Assembly (NCBI RefSeq): GCF_000143415.4
Contig: NW_003314372.1
Span: 16,233 to 51,005 of the forward strand
Length of the DNA stretch: 34,773 nt
Direction of reading: 5' to 3'
DNA from: Selaginella moellendorffii
Lineage: Eukaryota; Streptophyta; Lycopodiopsida; Selaginellales; Selaginellaceae
Each line of letters opens with the position of its first letter. Position 1 is the first letter of the stretch. The position numbers and the translations under genes were made by a program. Below, piece by piece: positions 1 to 9,880 of this stretch. A model generated the notes under the pieces. The model did no database searches, was not told the DNA's origin, and saw nothing but the letters and a program-made list of their open reading frames with translations.

Positions 1-236
1 CAGATACTTCCACGTGTCATGTGTTGGTCCTCTTGTGTCCCTTTTCTAGAGACTCACTTATTGCTCGCTTCATACTTGTTTCTCAAGCACTTCATTAGGA
101 GTTCCACTCTCGCTCTCGACCTTTCAAGTTAGAGCTTTTAGTCCAAACGTGTTACACTTGTTTAGCTTTCGCTTCGGCCACTACCACATGGTGCCCTTTC
201 GGCTCCACTTTGGGGCTTAGGGATTTGTGTCTCACA
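1..236 (-). repeat. LTR fragment, type X (left copy, cut by window edge)
   Basis: This stretch matches 30603-30837 almost base for base, in the same orientation, including the shared block GGGGCTTAGGGATTTGTGTC near its right end. The right boundary is sharp: on the minus strand the repeat begins TGTGAGACAC, directly after a purine-rich tract (GGTGGTGGAG), as expected where a 3' LTR follows a polypurine tract. I read it as the start of the 3' LTR of a minus-strand LTR retrotransposon whose other LTR ends at 30837. The remainder lies outside the window. Confidence 0.7.
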
Positions 237-1379
237 ACTCCACCACCTATAGACGAAGTTTAATATTTTTATTGAATGATAAACTATTTTATAAAGTAAT
301 ACTAGCCTCTATTACCCTTTCTATCCTTGGCACCTAGCCAATATTCATCAATGGTTTGACACCAAAGGCTCACCATGCCTTATCCATCCTCTAAGGAGCA
401 TAGTTTCTCCAAATTAAAGACTCACTAGACCATTTGTGGTGGTCCTCTCCTTTTATTGGTTTAGTTCTCGCTAAACTTGTTAGAGACATCTTCTCTATCT
501 CAATCCCACTACTCATTCTCAAGTAGTCTCAGTTCCCATTAATATAACCTTTACACTTTGGAACTTTTAATTTTGATTTCTTAGAATCAATTTCCTGGGT
601 GTCTCTGACACCTTGCATTGCACATTTTTTGCAACTCCACTTCCCCATCCTAGGAAGTTCTTTACTCGAGGGCACTATCATCCTCTTTTCTATTTTGTGC
701 CATTTTTGGCACTAAGTTCCAATTATCATAATTTGTGGGCTATCCATGGCCCTATCATTTGGCTACTGCTCCCTCCCTTGGAGCTTCCACCTTCGCTAAA
801 TCGGAGCAATTGGGAATCCATCCTTGGAAACATATTACCTTCCCACAATCTGTTAGCATCCAACACATTAGTGTTTTTAATCTAACCTTGCCATTTGGGT
901 TTTATCCCATGATTCCCATGGCTCTTTTCTTAACCACTAGTCTTTTGCTCCTATCCATTGATTATTGCACCAAGAAACATAGGATCACTACCTCCATTCT
1001 TGAGGTATTCTTTCGGTTCTATGGCAAAAGCTCCATTTTGCCAAGTCCAAAGGGTGCTCACCCCTAGTAGATCTCTTTAGCATTTTCTGTTATGGGCCTT
1101 ATCCATGGCTCAACTTTGTGACCCTCCCTAAAGACTACTTTCTTTGGACTCACTATGCCATCATATTGACATAAATCATTTCCCTTAAGTGTTCTTCCCA
1201 CTTGGTCACCTTGACCAAGCTACACCATTATCATTAGTTCAAATTAATACTCTAAACTAGGAACTTTATTCCTTACCTAAACAAGGACTTTATCCTTATT
1301 TAGCCACAAGATCACTTAATGATCTCATCTTGGCATTTTAACAAGTTTGCTAATAGGTAATAGGTCTTCCAGACCTTTA
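237..1379. other. Non-coding, retroelement-derived sequence; no gene seen
   Basis: The first 30 bases (ACTCCACCACC...) closely match 4232-4262 and form the polypurine tract region of the minus-strand element. Beyond that I see C/T-rich non-coding sequence on this strand. The open frames at 613-885 and 735-1067 overlap in different frames, resemble no family I know, and are probably chance. Confidence 0.4.
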
Positions 1380-1800
1380 AATTGTTGACCATGACCCCAG
1401 GAGCATCCCCCACATCTGGCAGTGCACCCAAGCTAGCCCTTCTAACCAAGGGTCCATAGCAACTGAGACTAGGTATCCCCATCTCATTCATCACGTCCTT
1501 GGTGCCACTTACACCAAAGTGTTCAAATTAGATATGCCAAGCTTTTACACTAAACAATCTAACTATGCATCATGACTCCGAGGCATCCCCCACTTGGCAG
1601 TGGCCCTAAGTTAGTCTCCTTATTAAGAGTCCATGATCACCGAAAAATGAATATCCTCATATTCCAAACCATCACCTCGCCCTAGTGAGTTAGGACTCAA
1701 ACTCAAGCACTAGAGGGTCGGGACTCGAACCCAACCTTCGTATATGCATCTACAAATGGCATCACTCATGATGCCTGATGTGACTCCCCACGCTGGTGCA
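1380..1800 (-). repeat. Internal 3' untranslated segment of gypsy-like element, locally duplicated
   Basis: Two adjacent blocks (1380-1500 and 1555-1800) both resemble 4305-4540, which lies between the end of pol and the LTR of the gypsy element to the right. Shared landmarks are a GGCATCCCCCAC-like block, a CTAAGTTAG-like block, and a GGGTCGGGACT(T/C)GAACCCA-like block. This indicates that a second, related element copy forms the left part of the window. Confidence 0.55.
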
Positions 1801-3539
1801 CCAACTTATACTTAAAGCGCACTACAAATCATAGTTTAGGAACTTAATTCCTCTGCATTGCCAAGTCCTCTCACTTGATATATCTGTGTCATGCATGGAC
1901 TCCTCCATGCTTGGCTCCATGGGCTACCCCTTTTGAAATTAGCACCTTCAATTGGGGTATTTGTCCCCCCGACTTGCCAATCTCACCTAGCAAGTCATCC
2001 AACCACCGTAATACAGTTCATGCACAAGCGTGAAAATCTTTAACCATCGACTTTCGTTCAAAACCCTCTCTTTGAACACTCAAGAATTACTTCTCTAACC
2101 TTGATGTTTCGCCTCATGGCAAGCTTCAAGACTATGCTTCTGCTGCACCACTTTGATTTTGTGCGCTCTATAAACAATTTATACTTGGCTTTATAAGTAC
2201 TTATCTATTTAGAATTGTTTTTGGGAACCTTCAAGGAACTCTATTCCTTAGTTTGCTAAGGCATCTCCTTTTTGCAAGCTTTCTAATTATTATATGGTCT
2301 AACATGGATAATTTTATATTTAAACTCTCTAGAGCATCACGGTTGCTAATAACAAACCACTCGAGCCCCCACTTGATTCTCCACTTCCAACTTGTATAAC
2401 CACCCTTAGTTATACTCTTCAATTCCTATGGTTCGGTTCTATCCCTTTACTATTTGCTTTTTGGTTTTATATGGTTTCCTTCGATCATTTCATCCAAACT
2501 AGAGGATAGCTTTGCACTTTCTACCATGCCTTAGCAAGTATTCATAGGGATGAGCTTACTTAATAGCCTAAGGAGTGGTTTCTCAATTCGAGTATACTCA
2601 CCTTGTAATCCCACACACTGAGATTAACGTTACTATTTATAGGCCTTTATATGCCCATGATTAGCCTTGCCAAAATCCCTTTTTAGCTTTGTCTAATTCC
2701 GATATATGGACTTCTCCTGTCTCCACAACTTTGGACGTTTAGATAATACCTATTATTCATCATTCGCTAGGGACTTAGTGCCTTGGGCTTTATCTAATGC
2801 CCTTACGACACCAAATACCACTTCTTAGTGTTTTAGAGTGTTTGGGTGTCCCAATAATGACCTTCTTTGGCAATAAGCATTCCTTTTATGACATTGACTT
2901 ATTATATCGCAACATAAGCAGTTTATCCCCCATAAAGGTATGTCTAACTTCCTTATCCTAATAAAAAGTCTTAGGTAATTACCTTCTACTAGTTTAATTA
3001 ATTATTTTTCATCTTTTTGCTTAGTTGTTTCATAGTTGTCAAGTCCTACAACTCATTGCTAGTGCTTCCACACCTCTATCATTATTTTGTGTCACCACAC
3101 TCTAACTACATGCCTTCCAATTTAGGCAATGTCATTCCCATTTCCATTAGCTAAGTTCCTTTTGCTAAGTTCCCTCGCTAAGGTTACCACCTATGGTACC
3201 AACTCCTACTTGGTCCTACTTGGTTTCAGCTACTCACTGCACGAGCAACGGAGCGTTAGCCATCCATCCATGGATTCCCAATCTCTCCCAATCCCCCTCC
3301 CCATGTTAGATTGGACTTAAGGTTCGGCTACACTCCCCGCAGGCACAAGCAGCCAAGCACACCAAGCCTCCAGGTTCCTAACACCCCTTGGTACCACAAG
3401 ACTTGATCATGGGACCCTCTAAATCCTAAGTTTTGGGTGCAACACTTGCTTCGGGACACCGGGGCGAAACACGGCCCGGTATGGGTACCTCTACCCCCCC
3501 ACTTCCATCCCGAAGGAAGACCCAAGCCCCTAGGAAGGG
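1801..3539. other. Non-coding stretch; nothing recognised
   Basis: There is no convincing reading frame, RNA gene or terminal repeat here. Base composition resembles the flanking retroelement sequence, so this is probably degraded internal or LTR sequence of the left element. I could not find where the type Y LTR ends on this side. Confidence 0.35.
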
Positions 3540-4231
3540 CGAGGACCAATGAGCCACATAGTACTCAAGTGGGGCACCACTCCACATGAGCCGGGAGCAC
3601 CGCAGTCGGTTTCCCTTTCGGGAGTGGGAGTTGCTCTTGAGCAGTTCCTTGGATGGCCCCTCCGGCACCAACCAAGTCCATACTCACTCCCACCCAAGGC
3701 CCCTCGGTCCCAATCTCAACCACAAGTCGGTTTGGAAGCCCCACTGGAGAGTCCCTTCAAAACTGGTTCCTGGACCTCACTATCCCTACTATACTTTTGG
3801 AACCCCTTGCAACCCCCCCCCCTGGGAGACGCATGCTTTGGGCTTTCACCCCTTGACCCGTATTAGTATTTGGACTCAGTCTCTGGCTCGATCTCGGACT
3901 CGATTTCGGATCCGACTTCGGATTCAGTCTCGGACTCGATCTCGGACTCGATCTCAGACCCGATCTCGGACCCGACCTTGGACTCGACCTCGGACTTGGT
4001 CTCGGACCCGATTTCGGATCTCGGACTCCGTCTCGAACTCGGTCTCGAACTCGGTCTGGAACTCGGTCCCCGAGTCGGCCTCGGACTCGATTCCGAACTC
4101 TATCTCGAACTCTGTCTCAGAGTCGGTCTTGGACTCGATCTTCGACTTGGTCCCATCCGATGAACTCTTTGTTATTTTGGTTATGCTTTCAAGGTTCCTT
4201 TAGCCTACGACACCTCGGCAAGTTGGTTCCT
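3540..4231 (-). repeat. LTR, type Y (3' LTR of the interrupted gypsy; left limit uncertain)
   Basis: The right edge is well defined. On the minus strand the LTR begins TGTAAGGAACCAACT at 4231, directly after a purine-rich tract (GGGTGGTGGAG). Positions 3926-4231 match 28932-29229 closely. The block CTACTATACTTTTGGAACCC at about 3787-3806 recurs at about 30083-30102 inside the type X region, so X and Y are related LTR families. The middle is a degenerate 12-bp repeat, listed separately. The left limit is a guess. Confidence 0.6.
3883..4150. repeat. Degenerate 12-bp tandem repeat (CTCGGACTCGAT-like)
   Basis: About twenty imperfect copies of CTCGGACTCGAT run through the LTR. Because 12 is a multiple of three, every frame stays open and yields repeats of Ser-Asp or Arg-Thr/Arg-Ser. 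Those frames are a property of the repeat, not evidence of a protein. The same repeat type recurs at 28932-29130 and, as an ATCTCGGACTCC variant, at 30130-30605. Confidence 0.8.
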
Positions 4232-4640
4232 TACAACTCCACCACCCATAGAAGAAGTTCGATGCCCACATCGAATGTCTCTCTTTTTGATCCTACGACT
4301 TGTTGACCATGTCTCCGGGGGCATCCCCCCACTTAGCGGTGTGCCTAAGTTAGCCTCCCTGGCCAAGAGCCCATGACAACGGAATATAGGTGTCCCTATA
4401 CTCCTCACCTCACCACGCCCTAGTATGGGGTCGGGACTTGAACCCAGCCTTGCTTTACTAGGGGGTTGGGACTCAAACCCAACCTCCGTAGAATACGTCT
4501 ACGGATTCGACATCCCCGTAGGGAGTCAGGCGTAGCTCCCTACGCCTGGTCGACCTAGCTAACCCATGCTAATTAGCTTACCTTTGGCGCGCCTTCGGGT
4601 CCCAACATATGCCATTGCTCAACTTCACCAATTGATACTT
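4232..4640 (-). other. Gypsy 3' untranslated region with polypurine tract
   Basis: This lies between the chromodomain stop codon (4641) and the LTR start (4231). The 4232-4250 end is purine-rich on the minus strand and abuts the LTR TG, which fits a polypurine tract. Positions 4305-4540 have two partial relatives at 1380-1800. No reading frame is convincing. Confidence 0.5.
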
Positions 4641-5790
4641 TTAATTGAACTTTGCATAAGTACATAGAGTTCTGCCTTGCAGAAATTCCTCCACTAGATC
4701 TCGTGCGTTCGCTAGGTTCTCCTCCGGTTCCCATGTCGCTTCGCAGTGTGGAAATCCTTTCCACTTCATATGGAACTCTCTCACCTCGCGTCCTTGTCGC
4801 TTGCTCTTGCGCGCATTGAGGATAGCCTCGACTTCGTATTCCTCTTCCCCTTGGATAACCTTAGGTAAAGGCCTTACTTGGTCCTTGCGAAGCGGATCCT
4901 CAAAGTACGGCTTGAGTAAGTTCATGTGGAACACTGGGTGCATCTTCCCCATCTCTCGAGGAAGTCGGAGACGGTAAGACACTTTACTGATTCGTGCCTC
5001 AATCTCATAAGGCCCCACGAACCTGCTTAAGGAACTCAAGATCAATTCATTTACGGAATATATGCATTTTTACCTTTGGGTCAACTTCCAGCTGATCCCA
5101 CTTGGTAGCCTGAGGTTCTTGGTGTTCAGCCACACCTTCTCCCCAGCTTGGAACTCTACATCCCGACGCTTCCGGTTCGCGTACTTGGTTTGCTTTTGTT
5201 GAGCTCATTCTAAGGAATCCCTCACTAGATTCCAAATGTTGAGTCTTTCCGCCGTGAATGCCTCCACTGCGGGTAACTCTCCATGATACTCGGCCACACC
5301 GAGCTCCACAGGACCTTCAATAGCTTGCCCATTGATGACTTCCCATGGACTCACCCCGATACTCGAATGTAGTGAGTTGTTATAACGCATTTCCGCAAGT
5401 CCCAAATGACTTACCCAATCGGTCTAGTCTCCCGAGACATAGCATCGCAAATAATCCTCTAGCTGCCTATTCACCCTTTCCGTTTGTCCGTCTGTCAAGA
5501 AGTGTTAGTGCCATCAACTTGACTTAATACCCCATACCTGTCTGTGGGTGATAGGCTGTGCTGAATTTTAATCCGCTGAAAATCGGTCCACCACCACGAA
5601 TATCGCATCGAACCCCTTGCTTGGGGGTAGTCCTGTGATGAAGTCCATCGTAAGACATTTCCACGGACGATCTGGAATTGGGATGCTTTGCAATACGCCC
5701 CCACTAGCCTTAGTCATGGCTTTGACCTGTTGACATGTTGGACATGTCTTTACATAGTCTTGGACGTCCTTAGCCATATCTGGCTAGTGA
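4641..5790 (-). pseudogene. pol: Ty3/gypsy pol, 3' part: integrase and chromodomain (broken)
   Basis: On the minus strand the frame shows the CPTCQ half of the integrase zinc finger, the first catalytic Asp in TMDFITGLP, VVVDRFS, then DGQTERVN with the Glu, SPWEV, a GPYEI core, HPVFH and a C-terminal chromodomain (FHMKWKGF, ATWEPEENL). It therefore belongs to the chromoviruses. It is dead. The segment between VVVDRFS and the AYHP block is missing, removing the second catalytic Asp. About 42 extra bases at 5490-5532 interrupt the AYHPQT/DGQTE junction. In-frame stops occur near 5785 and 5205 and at a Trp position near 5429. A 7.1-kb element separates this part from the rest of pol (12899-15143), exactly at the HHCC linker where KRKYHW continues into the Asp-Met-Ala-Lys block. 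Confidence 0.9.
5780..5790. repeat. Left copy of eroded 11-bp target duplication
   Basis: CTGGCTAGTGA here corresponds to CTCGCCAATGA at 12899-12909. In the minus-strand integrase frame this copy has TAG where the right copy has TGG (Trp), so one of the stop codons arose after insertion. Confidence 0.6.
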
Positions 5791-5809
5791 GGGGATGGTC
5801 CAAAGTTGA

Positions 5810-5835
5810 GTTGAGCTCACGAGTTGAGCTCAATT
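5810..5835 (+). repeat. Left TIR core of the 7.1-kb element
   Basis: This 26-bp block, which contains GAGCTCACGAGTTGAGCTC, is the exact reverse complement of 12841-12866. Two GAGCTC palindromes lie inside it. Confidence 0.85.
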
Positions 5836-7703
5836 CAGCGCAAGTCAATGTAAGTCAATACAGTCAACTATAACTTTTATAAAGAAAATTTATGTTAAAA
5901 AACTAAAAGTTTTGACAAACTTTAAAATATTAAAATATATAAATACCTAGGTTAAAAGTTTCTACTAGATTGAGTTATTTAGAAAAGATAAAGTTCATGA
6001 GAACCTATCTATTTCTTACTAAAGACTATCTTTACAATTATCATATTTTGATTTTTTTGTAATTTGTTAAAAAAAACCTAAATATGAATCAAGATAAATT
6101 TTTTAAAGGGTAGCCATTAATAGTGTATATTGGTAAGGCAATATATATTTATATACTATTCATTCATTCTAGAGTTCTTAAGTAAAATAAAAAGTTTATA
6201 AGTAAGAGTTGTAGGGCAAATCAATGTGAGAATATTAATTTCTTTTCATTATCACAATTTTCATATTACACTCTTAGTCCTTATTACCCATCCGGGAATG
6301 TAAAAACTATTATCACTTTTGATAAAAATGCTCATGTTACCTCCAAAACAACAGTCTAGAACAAAAGAAATGAAGAAATGAACATAGCCAAAAAAAAAAA
6401 ACAAAAACTAACAAATCTACTCTAAAGAGTTTTCTATAGAGTAATTTATATATTAATTCATATAAAAAACTCTACTTGTCTGCCTATAGTGCAATCCTCC
6501 TATATGAGAAGACCAAGTTATATTTTTGGGATGAATCCCCACTAGCATTTTTCGAGAGTCATTTGTGAATAATAATAATAATAGAAATCAAAATCTTTTA
6601 AAAGACTCAAAAGTGATATCATATCAAAGAATCAAGTTTATCTACATTTCCAAAATTGAAAGGTAATCTCACATAAGAGAATGCATATGGGCTTGCATGC
6701 TTGCATACTTTGCTACTATAATATAGTTTATATTTCCCTGTTGTGTATTTTTCTAGAAAGTTGGCACAAGTGTAGAAAAGAATATATATAGATGGTCATT
6801 AGAATGATAAATATTCTAGCATGTGTATCTAGAATTCTAGAAGCTCTTCTATTCGTAAGTAGACTATAATTATGAAATCTCATTTTTGAGATTGACATTT
6901 CAGGAATCTGAGTATTATTAGTGTCATAATAAAAAAACTTCATTCCCAAGACTAAAAATTAATATATAAATGCCAAGAAAAGTTAGTTATTATAGTATTT
7001 TTATTATTCTTACGCTCCTAAAAATTTTAATATAGAAATGGCTCAAAGGAAAGTCATTGCTACTCATACGTGAGTCCCTAACACCTCATATTAGTCTCCA
7101 CCTTCATCCTAAGGTTTACCAACATTCCACATTCACCTCCACCATAACCACATTACAATCTTCTTTCTATTGAGGGTTCTTATGAAGTTGAACTAGAGCT
7201 TGCTATATACAGAATTTTGAATATTGTTACTAGAGAGAGATTACCTTCAACATTTCAAGAGTAGTGCCACATATTTTTTGCAAGATCATGCTCTTGATAT
7301 GGCAAGACTGCTTAAAATCACAAAATGCTATTATATTCAATGTCTAGTATGCTAATTTTTTTTTTAGACAAAAAAATGTTTTCGTTACAAATTTTTCTTA
7401 AACACTATAATAATTGCCTAACAATGAGTATAGAAAGTGTGGATGTACAATAAATTCAAGAATAAATTATGGACACATACCCATTATTGCTTCATGGTGA
7501 GGAATAATATCCCCTTGGGAAACAATACATTGGTTAGTGTAGAATATAGGTTTTTTAAGCTATTGACAAAGTTAATGATGGGGAGTTTCCTCAAGTTGAA
7601 ATCTACTACACCCAATCCATAGAAGAGCTCACTCTTGATTTATTGGGAATTAGTGAACAAATTGAGAGTTTAATTCTAAGATGCCTAATATGCCTTTTCT
7701 TTC
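5836..7703. other. AT-rich interior of the 7.1-kb element; no gene seen
   Basis: Long A/T runs and no sustained reading frame. The short frames at 6728-6949 (-) and 7437-7622 (+) have no recognisable motif. Confidence 0.45.
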
Positions 7704-8108
7704 TTGGGTCAGGACATTTTTATGGGATTTTATAGTTTTCTTGAGCACTATCACAACTGCTACATAAATAATGTTAACACTTCATATATAATTGTTAACA
7801 AGATATTGAAGGATGAGATATCAACACACAAGCATTACAAACTGATGGTTGCATGTGAAAATACCAATTTGCAATTATGGAATATGATATTAACATTGAT
7901 AACTAACACTGACACTATTACCGACATTTTGATTTATGACAAGATTTTCTTTTCAAGTAAAGATTCATTTAACTTTCTTCTATCTCATCATCAACATATC
8001 ATTTCCTTCTATGCCTCCTTCTATATTGGGATTGTGCTCATTTTGCATTTGTTAAGCCATAGCTTTTACATACTTTGGGAAACTTCTAAAACCTCTATCT
8101 CTAGGTGA
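7704..8108 (+). CDS. Hypothetical 134-residue ORF inside the AT-rich element
   Basis: I do not recognise this protein. It is longer than expected by chance in such AT-rich sequence, which is the only reason for listing it. It is rich in Ile, Phe, Tyr and Asn. A hydrophobic stretch near the C terminus (about residues 105-125, with repeated Ile, Leu and Phe) could be a membrane segment or simply reflect the base composition. There is no transposase-like acidic triad or zinc finger. It may be a decayed exon of the element's own gene, since it lies in the arm left of the 96-bp array, or a chance frame. Confidence 0.22.
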   Translation: MGQDIFMGFYSFLEHYHNCYINNVNTSYIIVNKILKDEISTHKHYKLMVACENTNLQLWNMILTLITNTDTITDILIYDKIFFSSKDSFNFLLSHHQHIISFYASFYIGIVLILHLLSHSFYILWETSKTSISR

Positions 8109-8419
8109 TAGTGATCTATAAAACAAAACAGAACATGTATTGAAATCTTAATAAATATAATTTACCTCTTTGAGGTTAGAGGTAGTTCTAAGCCAATGTT
8201 TGAATAAATGATGTTGCTCAATAGCAAACACCAATCTACCAGAATCATATGCTACCTTCACTATAAAACCATTATTTATTGTGCAATCAATCACAATACT
8301 ATCTAGTGGGTAATAGAGCTTAAGAAAAACTTGCATTGCTAATGGAGTTTCAAATCAATGCCTAGGAATGTATTGCAGATCTACTCAACTACAAGATTCG
8401 ATATGATGTTAGTGGCACT

Positions 8420-9880
8420 ATTGAGCTCACCCGAGGCCAAAAACTACCCAAGGTGGCAAGCTTGAGTTTGACCTTGGGCAGTTTGGGGGTCCAAATGCTT
8501 GAGGTTATTTGAATAACCTCGGGCCCTCGAGGCCAAAAACTGCGGGAGATGGTGAGCCTGAGCTCGATGTCAGGCAGTTTTGGTGTCTGGGGGCCCGAAG
8601 TTATTTGAATAACCTCGGGCCCTCAAGGCTAGAAACTGCCCGAGGTGGCAAGCTTGAGCTCGATGTTGAGCAGTTTCAGGGTCTGGGGGCCCGAGGCTAT
8701 TTGAATAACCTTGAGCCCTCGAGGCCAGAAACTGCCCGAGGTGGCGAGCCCAAGCTCAACGTCGGGCAGTTTCGGGGCCTGAGGTGGCGAGTCTGAGCTT
8801 GACATCGGGCAGTTTCGGGGCTCGAGGTGGCGAGCCCAAGCTCGACGTCGGGCAATTTCGGGGCCTGAGGTGGTGAGCCCGAGGTCAATGTTAGGCAATT
8901 TCAGGTCCCGAGGTGGTGAGCCCGAGCTCAATGTTGGGCAGGTTCAGGGTCCAGGGGCCCGAGGTTATTTGCATAACCTTGGGTGCTCGAGGCCAGAAAC
9001 TGCCGGAGGTGGGGAGCCCGAGCTTGACCTCGGGCAATTTCCGGGTCCGGGGGCCCGAGGTTATTTGAATAACCTCGGGCCCTCGAGGCCAGAAACTGCC
9101 AGAGGTGGGGAGCCTGAGCTCGACCTCGGGCAGTTTCCGGGTCTGGGGGCCCGAGGTTATTTGAATAACCTCGCGCCCTCAAGGCTAGAAACTGCCGGAG
9201 GTGGTGAGCCCGAGCTCGACCTCGGGCAGTTTCCGGGTCCGGGGGCCCGAGGTTATGTGAATAACCTCGGGCCCTCGAGGCCAGAAACTGCCGGAGGTGG
9301 GGAGCCCGAGCTCGACCTCGGGCAGTTTCGGGGTCCGGGGGCCAGAGGTTATGTGAATAACCTCGGGCCCTCGAGGCCAAAAACTGCCAGAGGTGGGGAG
9401 CCCGAGCTCGACCTCGGGTAGTTTCGGGGTCCGGGGGCCCGAGGTTATGTGAATAACCTCGGGCCCTTGAGGCCAGAAACTGCTGGAGGTGGGGAGCCCG
9501 AGCTCAACCTCGGGCAGTTTCGGGGTCCGGGGGCCCGAGGTTATCTGAATAACCTCGGGCCCTTGAGGCCAGAAACTGCCGGAGGTGGGGAGCCCGAGCT
9601 TGACCTCGGGCAGTTTCGGGGTCCGGGGGCCCGAGGTTATCTGAATAACCTCGGGCCCTCGAGGCCAGAAACTGCCGGAGGTGGGGAGCCCGAGCTCAAC
9701 CTCGGGGAGTTTCGGGGTCCGGGGGCCCGAGGTTATTTGAATAACCTCGGGCCCTCGAGGCCAGAAACTGCTCGAGGTGGTGAGCCCGAGCTCGACCTTG
9801 GGCAGTTTCCGGGTCCGGGGGCCTGAGGTTATTTGAATAACCTCGGGCCCTCGGGCCCTCGAGGCCAAAAACTACTTGGC
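8420..9880. repeat. GC-rich 96-bp tandem array with an internal hairpin per unit
   Basis: The block GGCCAGAAACTGCC recurs with AGAAAC (or its variant) ending at 8444, 8540, 8636, 8732, then 9000, 9096, 9192, 9288, 9384, 9480, 9576, 9672 and 9768: an exact 96-bp step. The last unit (9872) is 8 bp longer because GGGCCCTC is doubled. Between 8741 and 8913 the step drops to 43 bp (8741, 8784, 8827, 8870, 8913), so these units lack the hairpin half. Full units carry a stem of 14 bp with a 4-base loop, for example 9243-9274 (GGGCCCGAGGTTAT, loop, complement). Because 96 is divisible by three, long frames open on both strands (8870-9421 +, 9185-9868 -). These are repeat artefacts. Confidence 0.95.

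Noticed and set aside
1757-1780. Palindrome copy outside the 13.6-kb element (ATGGCATCACTCATGATGCC)
   Set aside because: The arms and centre do not match the family consensus; probably chance.
3586-4203. 205-residue Arg/Ser/Thr-repeat frame in the left LTR
   Set aside because: It is produced by a 12-bp repeat that keeps all frames open, and the same repeat lies in non-coding LTR positions elsewhere.
9185-9868. 227-residue minus-strand frame in the 96-bp array
   Set aside because: Frames are open on both strands because the period is a multiple of three. There is no start context or domain.
8420-9880. Centromeric satellite array
   Set aside because: Too short (1.5 kb), bounded by one element's TIRs, and very GC-rich; more likely a local minisatellite.
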